DNA from: Pectinatus sp.
GTDB lineage: Bacteria > Bacillota > Negativicutes > Selenomonadales > Selenomonadaceae
Assembly: GCA_020025135.1 (NCBI GenBank)
Contig: JAHHSQ010000001.1
Location: forward strand, 1-64,000
Length of the DNA: 64,000 nucleotides
Reading direction: 5' to 3'
Part shown: in pieces, positions 52,760-60,905 of the stretch
Position numbering within the stretch: the stretch's first letter is position 1
How the letters are laid out: every line of letters begins with the position of its first letter
Notes under the pieces: generated by a model
The model's database searches: none
Told to the model about the DNA's origin: nothing
Seen by the model: the letters and a program-made list of their open reading frames with translations, nothing else
Position numbers and translations under genes: made by a program

Positions 52760-53808
52760 AGTGCAGTTATTTTTTCAAACATCACTGTTTCTGAGAAAGA
52801 GGCAGTGATGTTTTTTGTCGCTGCTAAACCCATTTGGGTGCGCATCGTTTTATTAATTGCTAGTAGGTCTAGTTTTTGGAGAAGAAGTTCTTTTTGCCCA
52901 TAAGGAATTAAAAAACCATCTTTTTTATCAGTAATGATTTCCGTTATGCCACCGACGGCATAGGCTACAGCTGGTTTTCCCATAGCCATCCCTTCTGCAA
53001 TAGAGAGACCAAATGTTTCAAAATATGATGGCAGAGTAATTACATCGGCCATTGCCACATATGGAGCGACATCGTTTTTTCTGCCGAGAAAATGAATTCT
53101 TTTGGTCAAATGTAATTTTTGTATCTGCCGGAGCAGTTTCCATTCTCCTTTACCACTGCCTAATACAATTAAATGCCAATTTTTCGCTTGAGGGGATTGC
53201 ATGATATCCAAAAGTACACCATGGCCTTTATTACGCAAATTTTTGATGCGCGCTACAACAGCAAGGCAGAAGGCATCAGGCGGAATAGTATATTTTTGGC
53301 GTAAATCCGTATCGATAGGACGCGGAAAGAAAATTTTATTATTTATGCCGATGTAAATGAGGTGTACTTTAGAATGTGGACAGCCATTTTTGAGGGCGAT
53401 AGACTTCACGCATTTACTGACGGCAATGATGGCATCAGCTTGACAGAGAATTTTTTCCTTGGCATTGCCAAAATTCCCGTGTGCTGTATACATAACTGGC
53501 ACATCATGGCAGTATCTTTTTTTACATTTCAAGGCTGTAATACCAGCTGCAGCACTGTGGCTATGAACGATTTGGATATGGTATTTTTTGATGATACGCG
53601 CGAGGAAAAAGGCACTGATATCAGTGCTAAGGCGAATTGGTAAAAAGAAGGTGGGAATATTTAATGCCCTTAATTTATGCGTTAGCTGACCACCGCCAGA
53701 GGCTAAATAAACATTATAACCTTTTCCTTTTAACAAGATGGCCAAGCGTAAAACGTGGCTTTCTGCTCCTCCCACGTTAAAGCGAGGGATCAGGAGTAAA
53801 ATATTCAT
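52738..53808 (-). CDS. Glycosyltransferase family 4
   Basis: A 356-residue GT-B enzyme. The N-terminal PRFNVGGAESHVLRLA is the acceptor-domain glycine loop. The C-terminal half holds the donor site with ARIKNLRNKGH and the EX7E motif in SYFETFGLSIAEGMAMGKP. Its likely job is adding one sugar to LPS core or a surface polymer. Neighbours on both sides are surface-glycan genes. Confidence 0.88.
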   Translation of the reverse strand: MNILLLIPRFNVGGAESHVLRLAILLKGKGYNVYLASGGGQLTHKLRALNIPTFFLPIRLSTDISAFFLARIIKKYHIQIVHSHSAAAGITALKCKKRYCHDVPVMYTAHGNFGNAKEKILCQADAIIAVSKCVKSIALKNGCPHSKVHLIYIGINNKIFFPRPIDTDLRQKYTIPPDAFCLAVVARIKNLRNKGHGVLLDIMQSPQAKNWHLIVLGSGKGEWKLLRQIQKLHLTKRIHFLGRKNDVAPYVAMADVITLPSYFETFGLSIAEGMAMGKPAVAYAVGGITEIITDKKDGFLIPYGQKELLLQKLDLLAINKTMRTQMGLAATKNITASFSETVMFEKITALYRDIIS

Positions 53809-53844
53809 GGTAATGATTTCCTATACTTTTTTTAAAAAATAATT

Positions 53845-54870
53845 TTATTTTTCAAAGGAAGATTTTTCAGGTAAGATTTTTTGGAAAGCGGCAATAACGC
53901 GGTCACGCACCCTGGGGAAATCCATATTATCGTTGTCGTTGATACAAATCATCGGCAATGTTTGGCCTTCGATGGCAGCAAATAGTGATTCGTTATCGGC
54001 TACACTGCCATAAATTTCAAATACTTTTCCCTTGGTATGTCGATTAATGGGGGTGAAATTACCCTGCACCAGTTGCCAATAGCGAATGAGCCATTGGTCG
54101 ACGTCTGAACGGGAGCGAAATTTGTGTCGACTGCTTTCGTCGAGAGTTTCGCCCTCTTTTTCCCAAATATCATCGTAAGTGCTTTTCAGGAAAGAATAGG
54201 GGAGATGATTATTGGAAAAACCGCGGAAGTGGTGTTCGCCAGAGAAAATCCAGTTACGCAGAGCATTGAGACCGTAGCGAGGTGACATCCATTTCCAAAA
54301 ATGTTTTTTTACTTGTTCTTTTTTATCGAAATGGGCGTTTAAAACCGCCATGCTGTTAAATTTTATAAAAGGCATCATATCTCCCTTGACAGGTGAACTT
54401 ATAGCAGTGACGATGCAGAAATCAGTTGGTAAACCATTCTCGAAAAATAGTCGTGGTGAGGTTGGCTGTAAGATAAACATATCATCGTTGAAGGACACAA
54501 AATGCTCTGCCAAATTGGGAATGCGGTGTAAGTTTAGCTCCAGTGGACTAGAGCTAAAAGTAGGCATGTACTCTGGTAAAAGATAATCTTCATGACGGAC
54601 AATTTGTAGTTTAGGATGGTTTATATTGAGCCAAGAAGGTAAATGGCCGTAAGTGATAAAGTGGATTTTGTTCACCCAAGGTGTAAATTTTTCGACACCG
54701 CGAAACCAGTATTGTAAATTGTCCCAGTCGCGATAGCGACTGATACGTTTGTCACCTTTAGATGGGGCATATTTTTCTTTGTCTGCCTGCCAAACAGGGT
54801 CGTTACCATCTACCCAGCAGACGGTAAAATCGATGGGAAAATTAGTATTATCAGCCATTCTATTTATCAT
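53845..54870 (-). CDS. Stealth-family sugar phosphotransferase
   Basis: A 341-residue Stealth protein. Conserved region 1 is FTVCWVDGNDPVWQ, region 2 covers RYRDWDNLQYWFRGVEKFTPWVNKI in two parts, region 3 includes EHFVSFNDDMFIL, and region 4 is near the C terminus (CINDNDNMDFP). Stealth proteins transfer hexose 1-phosphate to make phosphodiester-linked capsules or decorate LPS. The first ATG (54870) lies within the end of the lpxL-like gene; a second ATG at 54858 is equally usable. Confidence 0.88.
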   Translation of the reverse strand: MINRMADNTNFPIDFTVCWVDGNDPVWQADKEKYAPSKGDKRISRYRDWDNLQYWFRGVEKFTPWVNKIHFITYGHLPSWLNINHPKLQIVRHEDYLLPEYMPTFSSSPLELNLHRIPNLAEHFVSFNDDMFILQPTSPRLFFENGLPTDFCIVTAISSPVKGDMMPFIKFNSMAVLNAHFDKKEQVKKHFWKWMSPRYGLNALRNWIFSGEHHFRGFSNNHLPYSFLKSTYDDIWEKEGETLDESSRHKFRSRSDVDQWLIRYWQLVQGNFTPINRHTKGKVFEIYGSVADNESLFAAIEGQTLPMICINDNDNMDFPRVRDRVIAAFQKILPEKSSFEK

Positions 54871-55803
54871 CCTCTTTATCTAAATAAGTTTTAGTAGCAC
54901 GGTGGCGCTCTACGGATTTCCAACGATTATGTAGCCAAAACCACTCTTCGGTATGGTTTAGAATATGTGCTTCGATAATTTTTGTTATTTTTTCGGTAGT
55001 AACGCGAATATCGTGGTGTTTGTGTTTTGTTTTTTCGACGAACATGGGGGGAGAAATGAAAATATCATGTGTGTGTGGTTTTTCTCCAGCTGTGATAAAG
55101 ACGGGAACGATGGGGGCATTGTTAAAGCGTGCCAAGGTGGCAGCACCGTGAGCACAAGAAGCATTTCTGCCTAAAAAGGGCATGACAATGCCATCTTCGG
55201 CAGCATCTTGGTCCATAATAAGACCAATAATCCAACCTTCTTTGAGGAGTTTGAACATAGAGCGAACATCGTATTTATACATTATCTTCATACCGCTCAT
55301 TTGGCGGTATTCATTGATAAATTTATCGGCAGAAAGATTAGATTGTTGTTGTGAAACACCAACGAGATTAAACCCATTTAACGCCAAAGCTGCTCCCAAT
55401 AACTCCCAGTTGTCGCTATGGGCGGTGGCAATAATGACACCACGTTGATAGTTTACTGCCTCAGTTAGGTATTCTTTTCCGTGTATATGTACATATTTGT
55501 CGATATTTTTAGTGATAATGGGGAAACGCAATACTTCAACTATCATTGGCCCAAAGCGCACCCAACTTTTTTTTACGAGTTCGGTAGCTTTTTGATGATT
55601 TAAGGAGAGGGATTGCATCGCATTGTTAATGGCCATGTTGAGTCGTTTGTTGGGTATTAAATGCCAGGTGATATTGCCGAGCATAGCGCCTATCTTATAG
55701 GCATAGGATTCTGGTAAGAGGCAAAAAAATTTGCTTAATATCTTTAATAAATAGTAAATGATGATGCGGCAATGAAAAATTTATGAGGAGAAAAATTTTC
55801 CAT
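54860..55803 (-). CDS. lpxL: Lipid A acyltransferase (LpxL/LpxM family), possible 5' frameshift
   Basis: A Kdo2-lipid A late acyltransferase-like protein that adds a secondary acyl chain to lipid A. The HX4E active motif is AHSDNWE, followed by MDQDAAEDGIVMPFLG and the late FWLHNRWK. The first in-frame ATG (55684) would cut off the membrane anchor. The conserved frame continues upstream (YYLLKILSKFFCLLPESYA) to a TAA with no start codon. A strong AAGGAGG then ATG at 55803 lies in another frame and would join if the T5 run near 55767-55771 had one more base. Either a one-base deletion or a sequencing error is likely; the coordinates assume the 55803 start. Confidence 0.82.
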
Positions 55804-55822
55804 GCCTCCTCCTTTCTCAATT

Positions 55823-56857
55823 TTATATTAGACCACTATTAATGAGTTTTTCTTGTACCATTTTGGGAGTAATGGCACGGAGGCAATCCTTTTTTAAGGG
55901 ACAGCGCCGTTTCCAACAAAATTGACAAGAATAAGGGACAGTTAGGACATTATAGGCTTGAGCATAAGGTCCATTACGAGTTGGGTCTGTGGGGCCCATG
56001 AGCATAAATGTAGGACGGTTTAATGCCGCCGACATGTGCATAAGACCAGTATCACCACCGAGAGAAAATTCTGCTTCTTGTAGAATTAAACCAGCCATTT
56101 TTAAACTCGTTTTATCCACCAGATTTATTATTTTTACGGTCGAAGTTTGTTCTATCTGGTAGGCAATTTCTCTATCTATTTTTCCAGCGCCGAGTAAGAT
56201 TATCTGTCGTCCAGTACTTTGGCAAAACTCGGCCATTTTAGCGAAATATTGAGCGGGCCAACGCTTATTAGGCCAGTTAGCACCGATAACAAAGGACACA
56301 AAAGGCTTTTGCATGGCATAGGTCGCTTTTATTTTTTGTAAGGAAGTTATTTCTGGTGTCGTAAAACAGAATGGGAATTGTATTTTCTTTGGTTCATAAC
56401 CCATTGCACGCACGACGTCTAGATAGCGTTCGACAATATGACCATTTTGGTGGGGACCGTGCACTGCTTTGCTGAACAGGCCACTTCCTTCACGCATATT
56501 GGCATATCCAAGCTTTTTCTTACTTTTACTGAGTAGGACGACTAGAGCTGATTTTAGTAACCCTTGTAAATCTAGAGAGTAATCATAGGAACGTTTTTGT
56601 AATTCTTGGCGAAAGGGTGGAATATAGCGCCTAAAATTAGTTAAGGAAGAGAGGCTTTTTCTCTCAAAGATGATTATTTCATCGACAGTAGGGTTATTAT
56701 CTAAAAGCGGTGCAGCTACTGGGGAAACTACCCAAGTTATGTGTATTTGGGGATTAGCTTCTTTCAGCGCTGCTGCTACGGGAAGAGCGTGAATGACATC
56801 GCCAATAGCACTGAGTTTGACGATGAGAACATTGTTTATTTGCAATTTTTTTGTCAT
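55823..56857 (-). CDS. waaF: ADP-heptose:LPS heptosyltransferase (GT9)
   Basis: A 344-residue heptosyltransferase. The start, VLIVKLSAIGDVIHALPVAAAL, is the WaaC/WaaF signature. The donor site is GANWPNKRWPAQYFAKMA and LGGDTGLMHMSAALNRPTFMLMGPTDP. A C-terminal cysteine group (CQFCWKRRCPLKKDC) is seen in several waaF relatives from diderm Firmicutes. It lies directly downstream of hldC and hldA, which make its ADP-heptose donor. WaaC and WaaF cannot be separated with confidence. Confidence 0.88.
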   Translation of the reverse strand: MTKKLQINNVLIVKLSAIGDVIHALPVAAALKEANPQIHITWVVSPVAAPLLDNNPTVDEIIIFERKSLSSLTNFRRYIPPFRQELQKRSYDYSLDLQGLLKSALVVLLSKSKKKLGYANMREGSGLFSKAVHGPHQNGHIVERYLDVVRAMGYEPKKIQFPFCFTTPEITSLQKIKATYAMQKPFVSFVIGANWPNKRWPAQYFAKMAEFCQSTGRQIILLGAGKIDREIAYQIEQTSTVKIINLVDKTSLKMAGLILQEAEFSLGGDTGLMHMSAALNRPTFMLMGPTDPTRNGPYAQAYNVLTVPYSCQFCWKRRCPLKKDCLRAITPKMVQEKLINSGLI

Positions 56858-56911
56858 TGATTAATTTAAATTCAAAAAAATTCCTTTCTCAAGAGAGGAA
56901 GAATTTTACCC

Positions 56912-57376
56912 TCATTGTGCTTTTATTTTTTTTATAATATTAGTGGAAGAACATCCAGGAACAGTTTTTATGAAATGGGGCTGAATATGATATTTCTGTA
57001 AAGTAGCGGTTTCGGGTAAATTTTCTAGCGAGTAATCGCCACCTTTGACATAAATGTCAGGTTTGATTTCTGCTAGTAATTTATCGGCATTTATTTCATT
57101 AAATATGACCACATAATCTACGACCCGAAGTGCAGAGAGGACAAAAGCACGTTCCTGTTCGGTAACTATGGGACGATTAGGATTTTTCCAGCGCTTGACG
57201 GAACTATCGCTATTTAAGCCGACTATTAAAATATCACCTAAAGAGGCAGCTTCGGATAAGTAAGTGATATGTCCTTTGTGAAGTAGGTCGAAACAGCCGT
57301 TTGTAAAGACGATTTTTTGTCCATTGTTGTGCAGTACGCTAGCTAAAGAGGCGATATCATTTCTGGCAATAATCAT
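56912..57376 (-). CDS. rfaE2: D-glycero-beta-D-manno-heptose 1-phosphate adenylyltransferase
   Basis: A 154-residue nucleotidyltransferase, equivalent to the C-terminal half of HldE, here as a separate protein. It makes ADP-heptose from heptose 1-phosphate and ATP. The HxGH motif is present in FDLLHKGHITYL, and the second ATP site is CSSTNIIKKI. Its start overlaps the end of the kinase gene by four bases (ATGA), so the two halves are translated in step. Confidence 0.93.
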   Translation of the reverse strand: MIIARNDIASLASVLHNNGQKIVFTNGCFDLLHKGHITYLSEAASLGDILIVGLNSDSSVKRWKNPNRPIVTEQERAFVLSALRVVDYVVIFNEINADKLLAEIKPDIYVKGGDYSLENLPETATLQKYHIQPHFIKTVPGCSSTNIIKKIKAQ

Positions 57377-58374
57377 TTATTTATCTCCAAACTGTTTTTA
57401 AGTTCAACTTGATTTACCGTAGCGGTGCCCATTTTTCGGACGGCGATGCCAGCAGCAAAATTGGATAATTGAGCTGCTATGAGAGGAGAACTACCTCCAG
57501 CTAAAGCTAAGATAAAGGTGGCAACACAGGTGTCACCGGCACCAGATACGTCATATACTTCACTTTTATCAGAGATTGGAATATCAAATGCATCATCATT
57601 TTTTAAAAGTAAAAGCATGCCATTTTCTCCACGCGTCACGAGAATTCCCTCTGCTTGCAATAAGTTGAGGAGCGTTTTGGCTGCTTTCTTTAATTCTGGA
57701 AGCGTGTGAGTAGGCATTTTTACTGCGTTTGCCAGTTCAGCATCGTTTTGTTTTATGTAAGAAACTCCAGTGAAACGGCAGATATCATAGCGAGAATCGA
57801 CGATGACGGGAATTTTTAATTCTTTCGCGCTCTTTATAATTGTGTTGGTTAATTTTGGAGAAAGAGTGCCACTACCATAATCGCTGAGTACAATTCCATC
57901 GCATTTGGAAATAAGAGCGAGAATAGTGTGTTGCAATTCCTTTTGCATATCATCTTCAGGAAAACTACTATTGTCGACATCAATACGCACTACTTGTTGA
58001 CTGACAGTGGCTCGTCCGCCAGCAATTACCCTTGTCTTGGTGATAGTTTTTCGCTGTGGAAAGGCGAGTAGCGCCTCAGTATTGGCACCGTTTAGCTCTA
58101 AAGCTTTTCTTAATTTATGAGCAGCATTATCAGTACCAATAAAACCACAAGGATAGACTGTCCCACCAAGGGTAGCAATATTGTTAGCTACATTGGCTGC
58201 CCCACCAGGAATTACCTGTTCGCGAGATTGTTTTAAAACTAGAACGGGAGCTTCTCGCGAAATGCGGTCGATAGTTCCATAAAGATAGATATCGGCAACC
58301 ATGTCGCCGATGACGAGAATTTTGTAACCTTGCATTTTTTTTATTGTATTTTGGAGATGAGCAATATTTATCAT
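57373..58374 (-). CDS. rfaE1: D-glycero-beta-D-manno-heptose-7-phosphate kinase
   Basis: A ~333-residue PfkB/ribokinase-type sugar kinase, equivalent to the N-terminal half of HldE. GGAANVANNIATLGG and the catalytic DVSGAGDTCVATF are the two PfkB signatures. It phosphorylates heptose 7-phosphate at C1 on the way to ADP-heptose. A GTG three codons upstream (58383) overlaps the stop of the lptD-like gene and is an alternative start. Confidence 0.93.
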   Translation of the reverse strand: MINIAHLQNTIKKMQGYKILVIGDMVADIYLYGTIDRISREAPVLVLKQSREQVIPGGAANVANNIATLGGTVYPCGFIGTDNAAHKLRKALELNGANTEALLAFPQRKTITKTRVIAGGRATVSQQVVRIDVDNSSFPEDDMQKELQHTILALISKCDGIVLSDYGSGTLSPKLTNTIIKSAKELKIPVIVDSRYDICRFTGVSYIKQNDAELANAVKMPTHTLPELKKAAKTLLNLLQAEGILVTRGENGMLLLLKNDDAFDIPISDKSEVYDVSGAGDTCVATFILALAGGSSPLIAAQLSNFAAGIAVRKMGTATVNQVELKNSLEINK

Positions 58375-58379
58375 ATTTA

Positions 58380-59900
58380 TCACCAGTTAACTATATTGAA
58401 TTTTACGTGCCAAGAATTTCTTTTTTCTCGATAGCGTAAGACCATATCTAAGCAGTGAAAATCGTGATACCAGTAATAGTCTCTATCCATAGTTTTCATA
58501 TGGTTTCCAGCGTCAAATTCATTGGCAATAACAATGCGGTCTTTAGGAGCTATTTGATAGCTAAAACCAGCTGTTACCTTTTTGGAGTAATCGTTCAAAT
58601 TGTAATCAAAGAGGGAATTTTGGGTAGTGGAACGAGAGTAGTGGTAAGCAGTATAGAAGGCAAAGTCAGTAGAAATACTGTCCACTAAGGTCAAGTCATA
58701 ATAAAAATTCCTTTTCATGCTTTTGTTGTAAGATTCATGTGTCCAAGAATAGCCGATATGGGGATAAAAACTAAGATTTTTATTACCGAAATGAAGCGGT
58801 TTTCGGTATAAATTTAGGGCATTTTCGAAGTGCCAGCTAGAGATGATATCGTCGTCCCATTTGCTGTATTGCAAGGAATAATTGATGGAGAAAGGAGAGT
58901 TGCCAATTCCTGTTCCGTAATTAAAGGTGAAAGCAGGCTCTTTTTTTATCCAATTATTGTTGCTATCTTCGAAGTATCCATCTTGTAATTTTACAGAGGA
59001 CTTTCCCCTACCCCAATCGATGCCATAAACGTTTCGCCAATTATGTTTAGTATAATAATTGAGATTGGCATAGGCGACAGTATGGTCGTTTAATTGTCTG
59101 TCATAGCGATATTTGATGTAAGTACCATCTTCGCTGTCGTAACCAGCCTTAATGGGGATAGAGAGGGTATTTTTTTTCAGAGCATTTTTACCGATAGGGG
59201 CTATATAGCGTGCTTTTTCGTAGATAACGGCATTTTTTATCATAAATTTGGCGTTATAGGCAATCATATGGTCATTTGGCCAAATTTCTATCTTGTCAGC
59301 TTGAAGGCGGTAGTCTGGTTTTTTAGCAGGGCAACGAGTTACGTAGCCGTTATAAATGACGGTTTCATGCGGATAAATATATACTTTACTGCCTTGGAAA
59401 TGTTCGATATTGATAAAGCCCTTGGCATTACTCATTTCCCCATTTTTCGTTTTGAAATTGTATTTTCCTTTTTCGCCATCGACAATCATGCTATTGGGAG
59501 AGGCTTCCGCTAAGTGTGCTTTTTGAGGAAGCGAGACATCGCCACTATTGTAGTTGCCGGAAAGTTGGGGGGCGCTGAGACGAGAATAATTATGTGTGAC
59601 GCGAACACTTCCCTGAGCGATTACCTCACCAGTTTGAGTATTATAAGAAATATCCTGACCAGAAAAAATTATAGGGGCGGGAAGATTGGGGTCGAGAGGA
59701 CGCAAAAATTTTTCATTTTTGACAGCTTCTTTTAATTTTACTAATTCTGGATTAACAGGATGTTCCCTAGCCCAATCGCGTTCGTTTTGAATATAATTTA
59801 GCAGGTTTACGTCGGTGTCGGCATAAGCTAAATTTGGTTTTACTACCGTCATTGCTAAAAAAGAAAATAGCATTGAGGTGAGATATAATTTTTTTTGCAT
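58380..59900 (-). CDS. LptD-like outer-membrane protein (OstA domain plus barrel)
   Basis: A 506-residue exported protein. A signal peptide (KLYLTSMLFSFLAMTVVKPNLAYA) is cut near residue 27. An LptA/OstA-type periplasmic domain follows (SGQDISYNTQTGEVIAQGSV, then YNFKTKNGEMSNAKG). The rest is rich in alternating aromatic strands and ends in VNW, as beta-barrel proteins do. LptD inserts LPS in the outer membrane, and this protein is shorter than proteobacterial LptD, as usual in Negativicutes. Its position directly before the heptose genes supports an LPS role. Confidence 0.8.
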   Translation of the reverse strand: MQKKLYLTSMLFSFLAMTVVKPNLAYADTDVNLLNYIQNERDWAREHPVNPELVKLKEAVKNEKFLRPLDPNLPAPIIFSGQDISYNTQTGEVIAQGSVRVTHNYSRLSAPQLSGNYNSGDVSLPQKAHLAEASPNSMIVDGEKGKYNFKTKNGEMSNAKGFINIEHFQGSKVYIYPHETVIYNGYVTRCPAKKPDYRLQADKIEIWPNDHMIAYNAKFMIKNAVIYEKARYIAPIGKNALKKNTLSIPIKAGYDSEDGTYIKYRYDRQLNDHTVAYANLNYYTKHNWRNVYGIDWGRGKSSVKLQDGYFEDSNNNWIKKEPAFTFNYGTGIGNSPFSINYSLQYSKWDDDIISSWHFENALNLYRKPLHFGNKNLSFYPHIGYSWTHESYNKSMKRNFYYDLTLVDSISTDFAFYTAYHYSRSTTQNSLFDYNLNDYSKKVTAGFSYQIAPKDRIVIANEFDAGNHMKTMDRDYYWYHDFHCLDMVLRYREKRNSWHVKFNIVNW

Positions 59901-59914
59901 ACGATGAATGACCT

Positions 59915-60547
59915 CTATTGCTTTGTAATATTGTTGTCTAATAGGCTTAATCCACGAGCAAATTTGCTCAGAGTACCTGTTTTAAGGTGAAATTTATCTT
60001 GAAGTGGTTTGGCGCAGGCGAAAATATTTTTATTTTGCCCAGACACAAGTTCAAATTCTAACTCACAGATAGGTTCTTTCTGTTTTCCAGCGATTATTTC
60101 TCCTATGTCTAAAGAAATTTCGATTTTAGTGTTGCGGAAAGTTACCAACCAATTTTCGCGTTTGAAAACCGTTCTTAAAAGAGGCACAAGTGGTTCGTTA
60201 TTTATGGTGCGAATTAAATTTTGTCCAATTGGGTCATCTTGAAAAGGAGTTAAATCCGGTACATCAGAATGTACATGGCGATTTATTTCCACATGACAGA
60301 ATAGGTCGCTGTGTTTTAGTTGACGCCCCTTGATAGTAGCTAAAAAGAGGTTGTTTTGTTTCCGCAAGCGGTAAATAAATTTTCGCTTTTGTAAAATATT
60401 ATCTGGGGTGTCATAATAGGTGGCATCTGTATTTAGAAGTTCTTTAGGAATTTCTGGATAGGTATTTTGTATAAAATCGCGAATAGCTTGTACCTGTACT
60501 GGGTTCTCAATAAGTAATTTTAATTCAATTTCCCTTTTTTCTTTCAT
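59915..60547 (-). CDS. CYTH domain protein (triphosphate tunnel enzyme)
   Basis: A 210-residue CYTH protein. The ExExK signature is REIELKLL at the N terminus. Further charged strands are ATYYDTPDN, YRLRKQ, ATIKGR and CELEFELVSG, which line the tunnel that binds triphosphate and metal. Members are inorganic triphosphatases, thiamine triphosphatases or adenylate cyclases; which applies here cannot be decided. It lacks the CHAD domain often fused to it. Confidence 0.85.
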   Translation of the reverse strand: MKEKREIELKLLIENPVQVQAIRDFIQNTYPEIPKELLNTDATYYDTPDNILQKRKFIYRLRKQNNLFLATIKGRQLKHSDLFCHVEINRHVHSDVPDLTPFQDDPIGQNLIRTINNEPLVPLLRTVFKRENWLVTFRNTKIEISLDIGEIIAGKQKEPICELEFELVSGQNKNIFACAKPLQDKFHLKTGTLSKFARGLSLLDNNITKQ

Positions 60548-60556
60548 GATATTTCC

Positions 60557-60901
60557 TCACAAAAAAATTAAAATTAGCGAACCAACAAATAGAGTAATGC
60601 TGAGAGATTTGCAAAGCGCAATCAGAGAATGAGCATGTTTATTATTGGAGTTAATGAAGAACTTTTGCAAAAACCAAAGTAAAAAAGCGATGCTGATAAA
60701 AAAAGAAGTTATATCTAAGAAAAAAACACTGGCGGTGAGCGAGATAAAGGCTATAAACAATATCATATATTGACTGCGCGTTAACTTCTTCTTTACTTGA
60801 CCATCAGTATTATGGTGGGCGGTGGAAAAATCTCTGCCACATTCGTTATAAGCTTTTTCTGCTTCCCAAAAATCTTTGTCCGAAAATTGTTTATAAATCA
60901 T
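60557..60901 (-). CDS. Small membrane protein of unknown function
   Basis: About 114 residues, with a polar N-terminal 40 (FWEAEKAYNECGRDFSTAHH), then three hydrophobic segments (YMILFIAFISLTASVFFL, SFFISIAFLLWFLQKFF and LCKSLSITLFVGSLILIF). No family recognised. AAAGGA seven bases before ATG 60901 sets the start. It lies four bases after the ABC transporter gene, so it may work with it. Confidence 0.7.
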   Translation of the reverse strand: MIYKQFSDKDFWEAEKAYNECGRDFSTAHHNTDGQVKKKLTRSQYMILFIAFISLTASVFFLDITSFFISIAFLLWFLQKFFINSNNKHAHSLIALCKSLSITLFVGSLILIFL

Positions 60902-60905
60902 AGAA

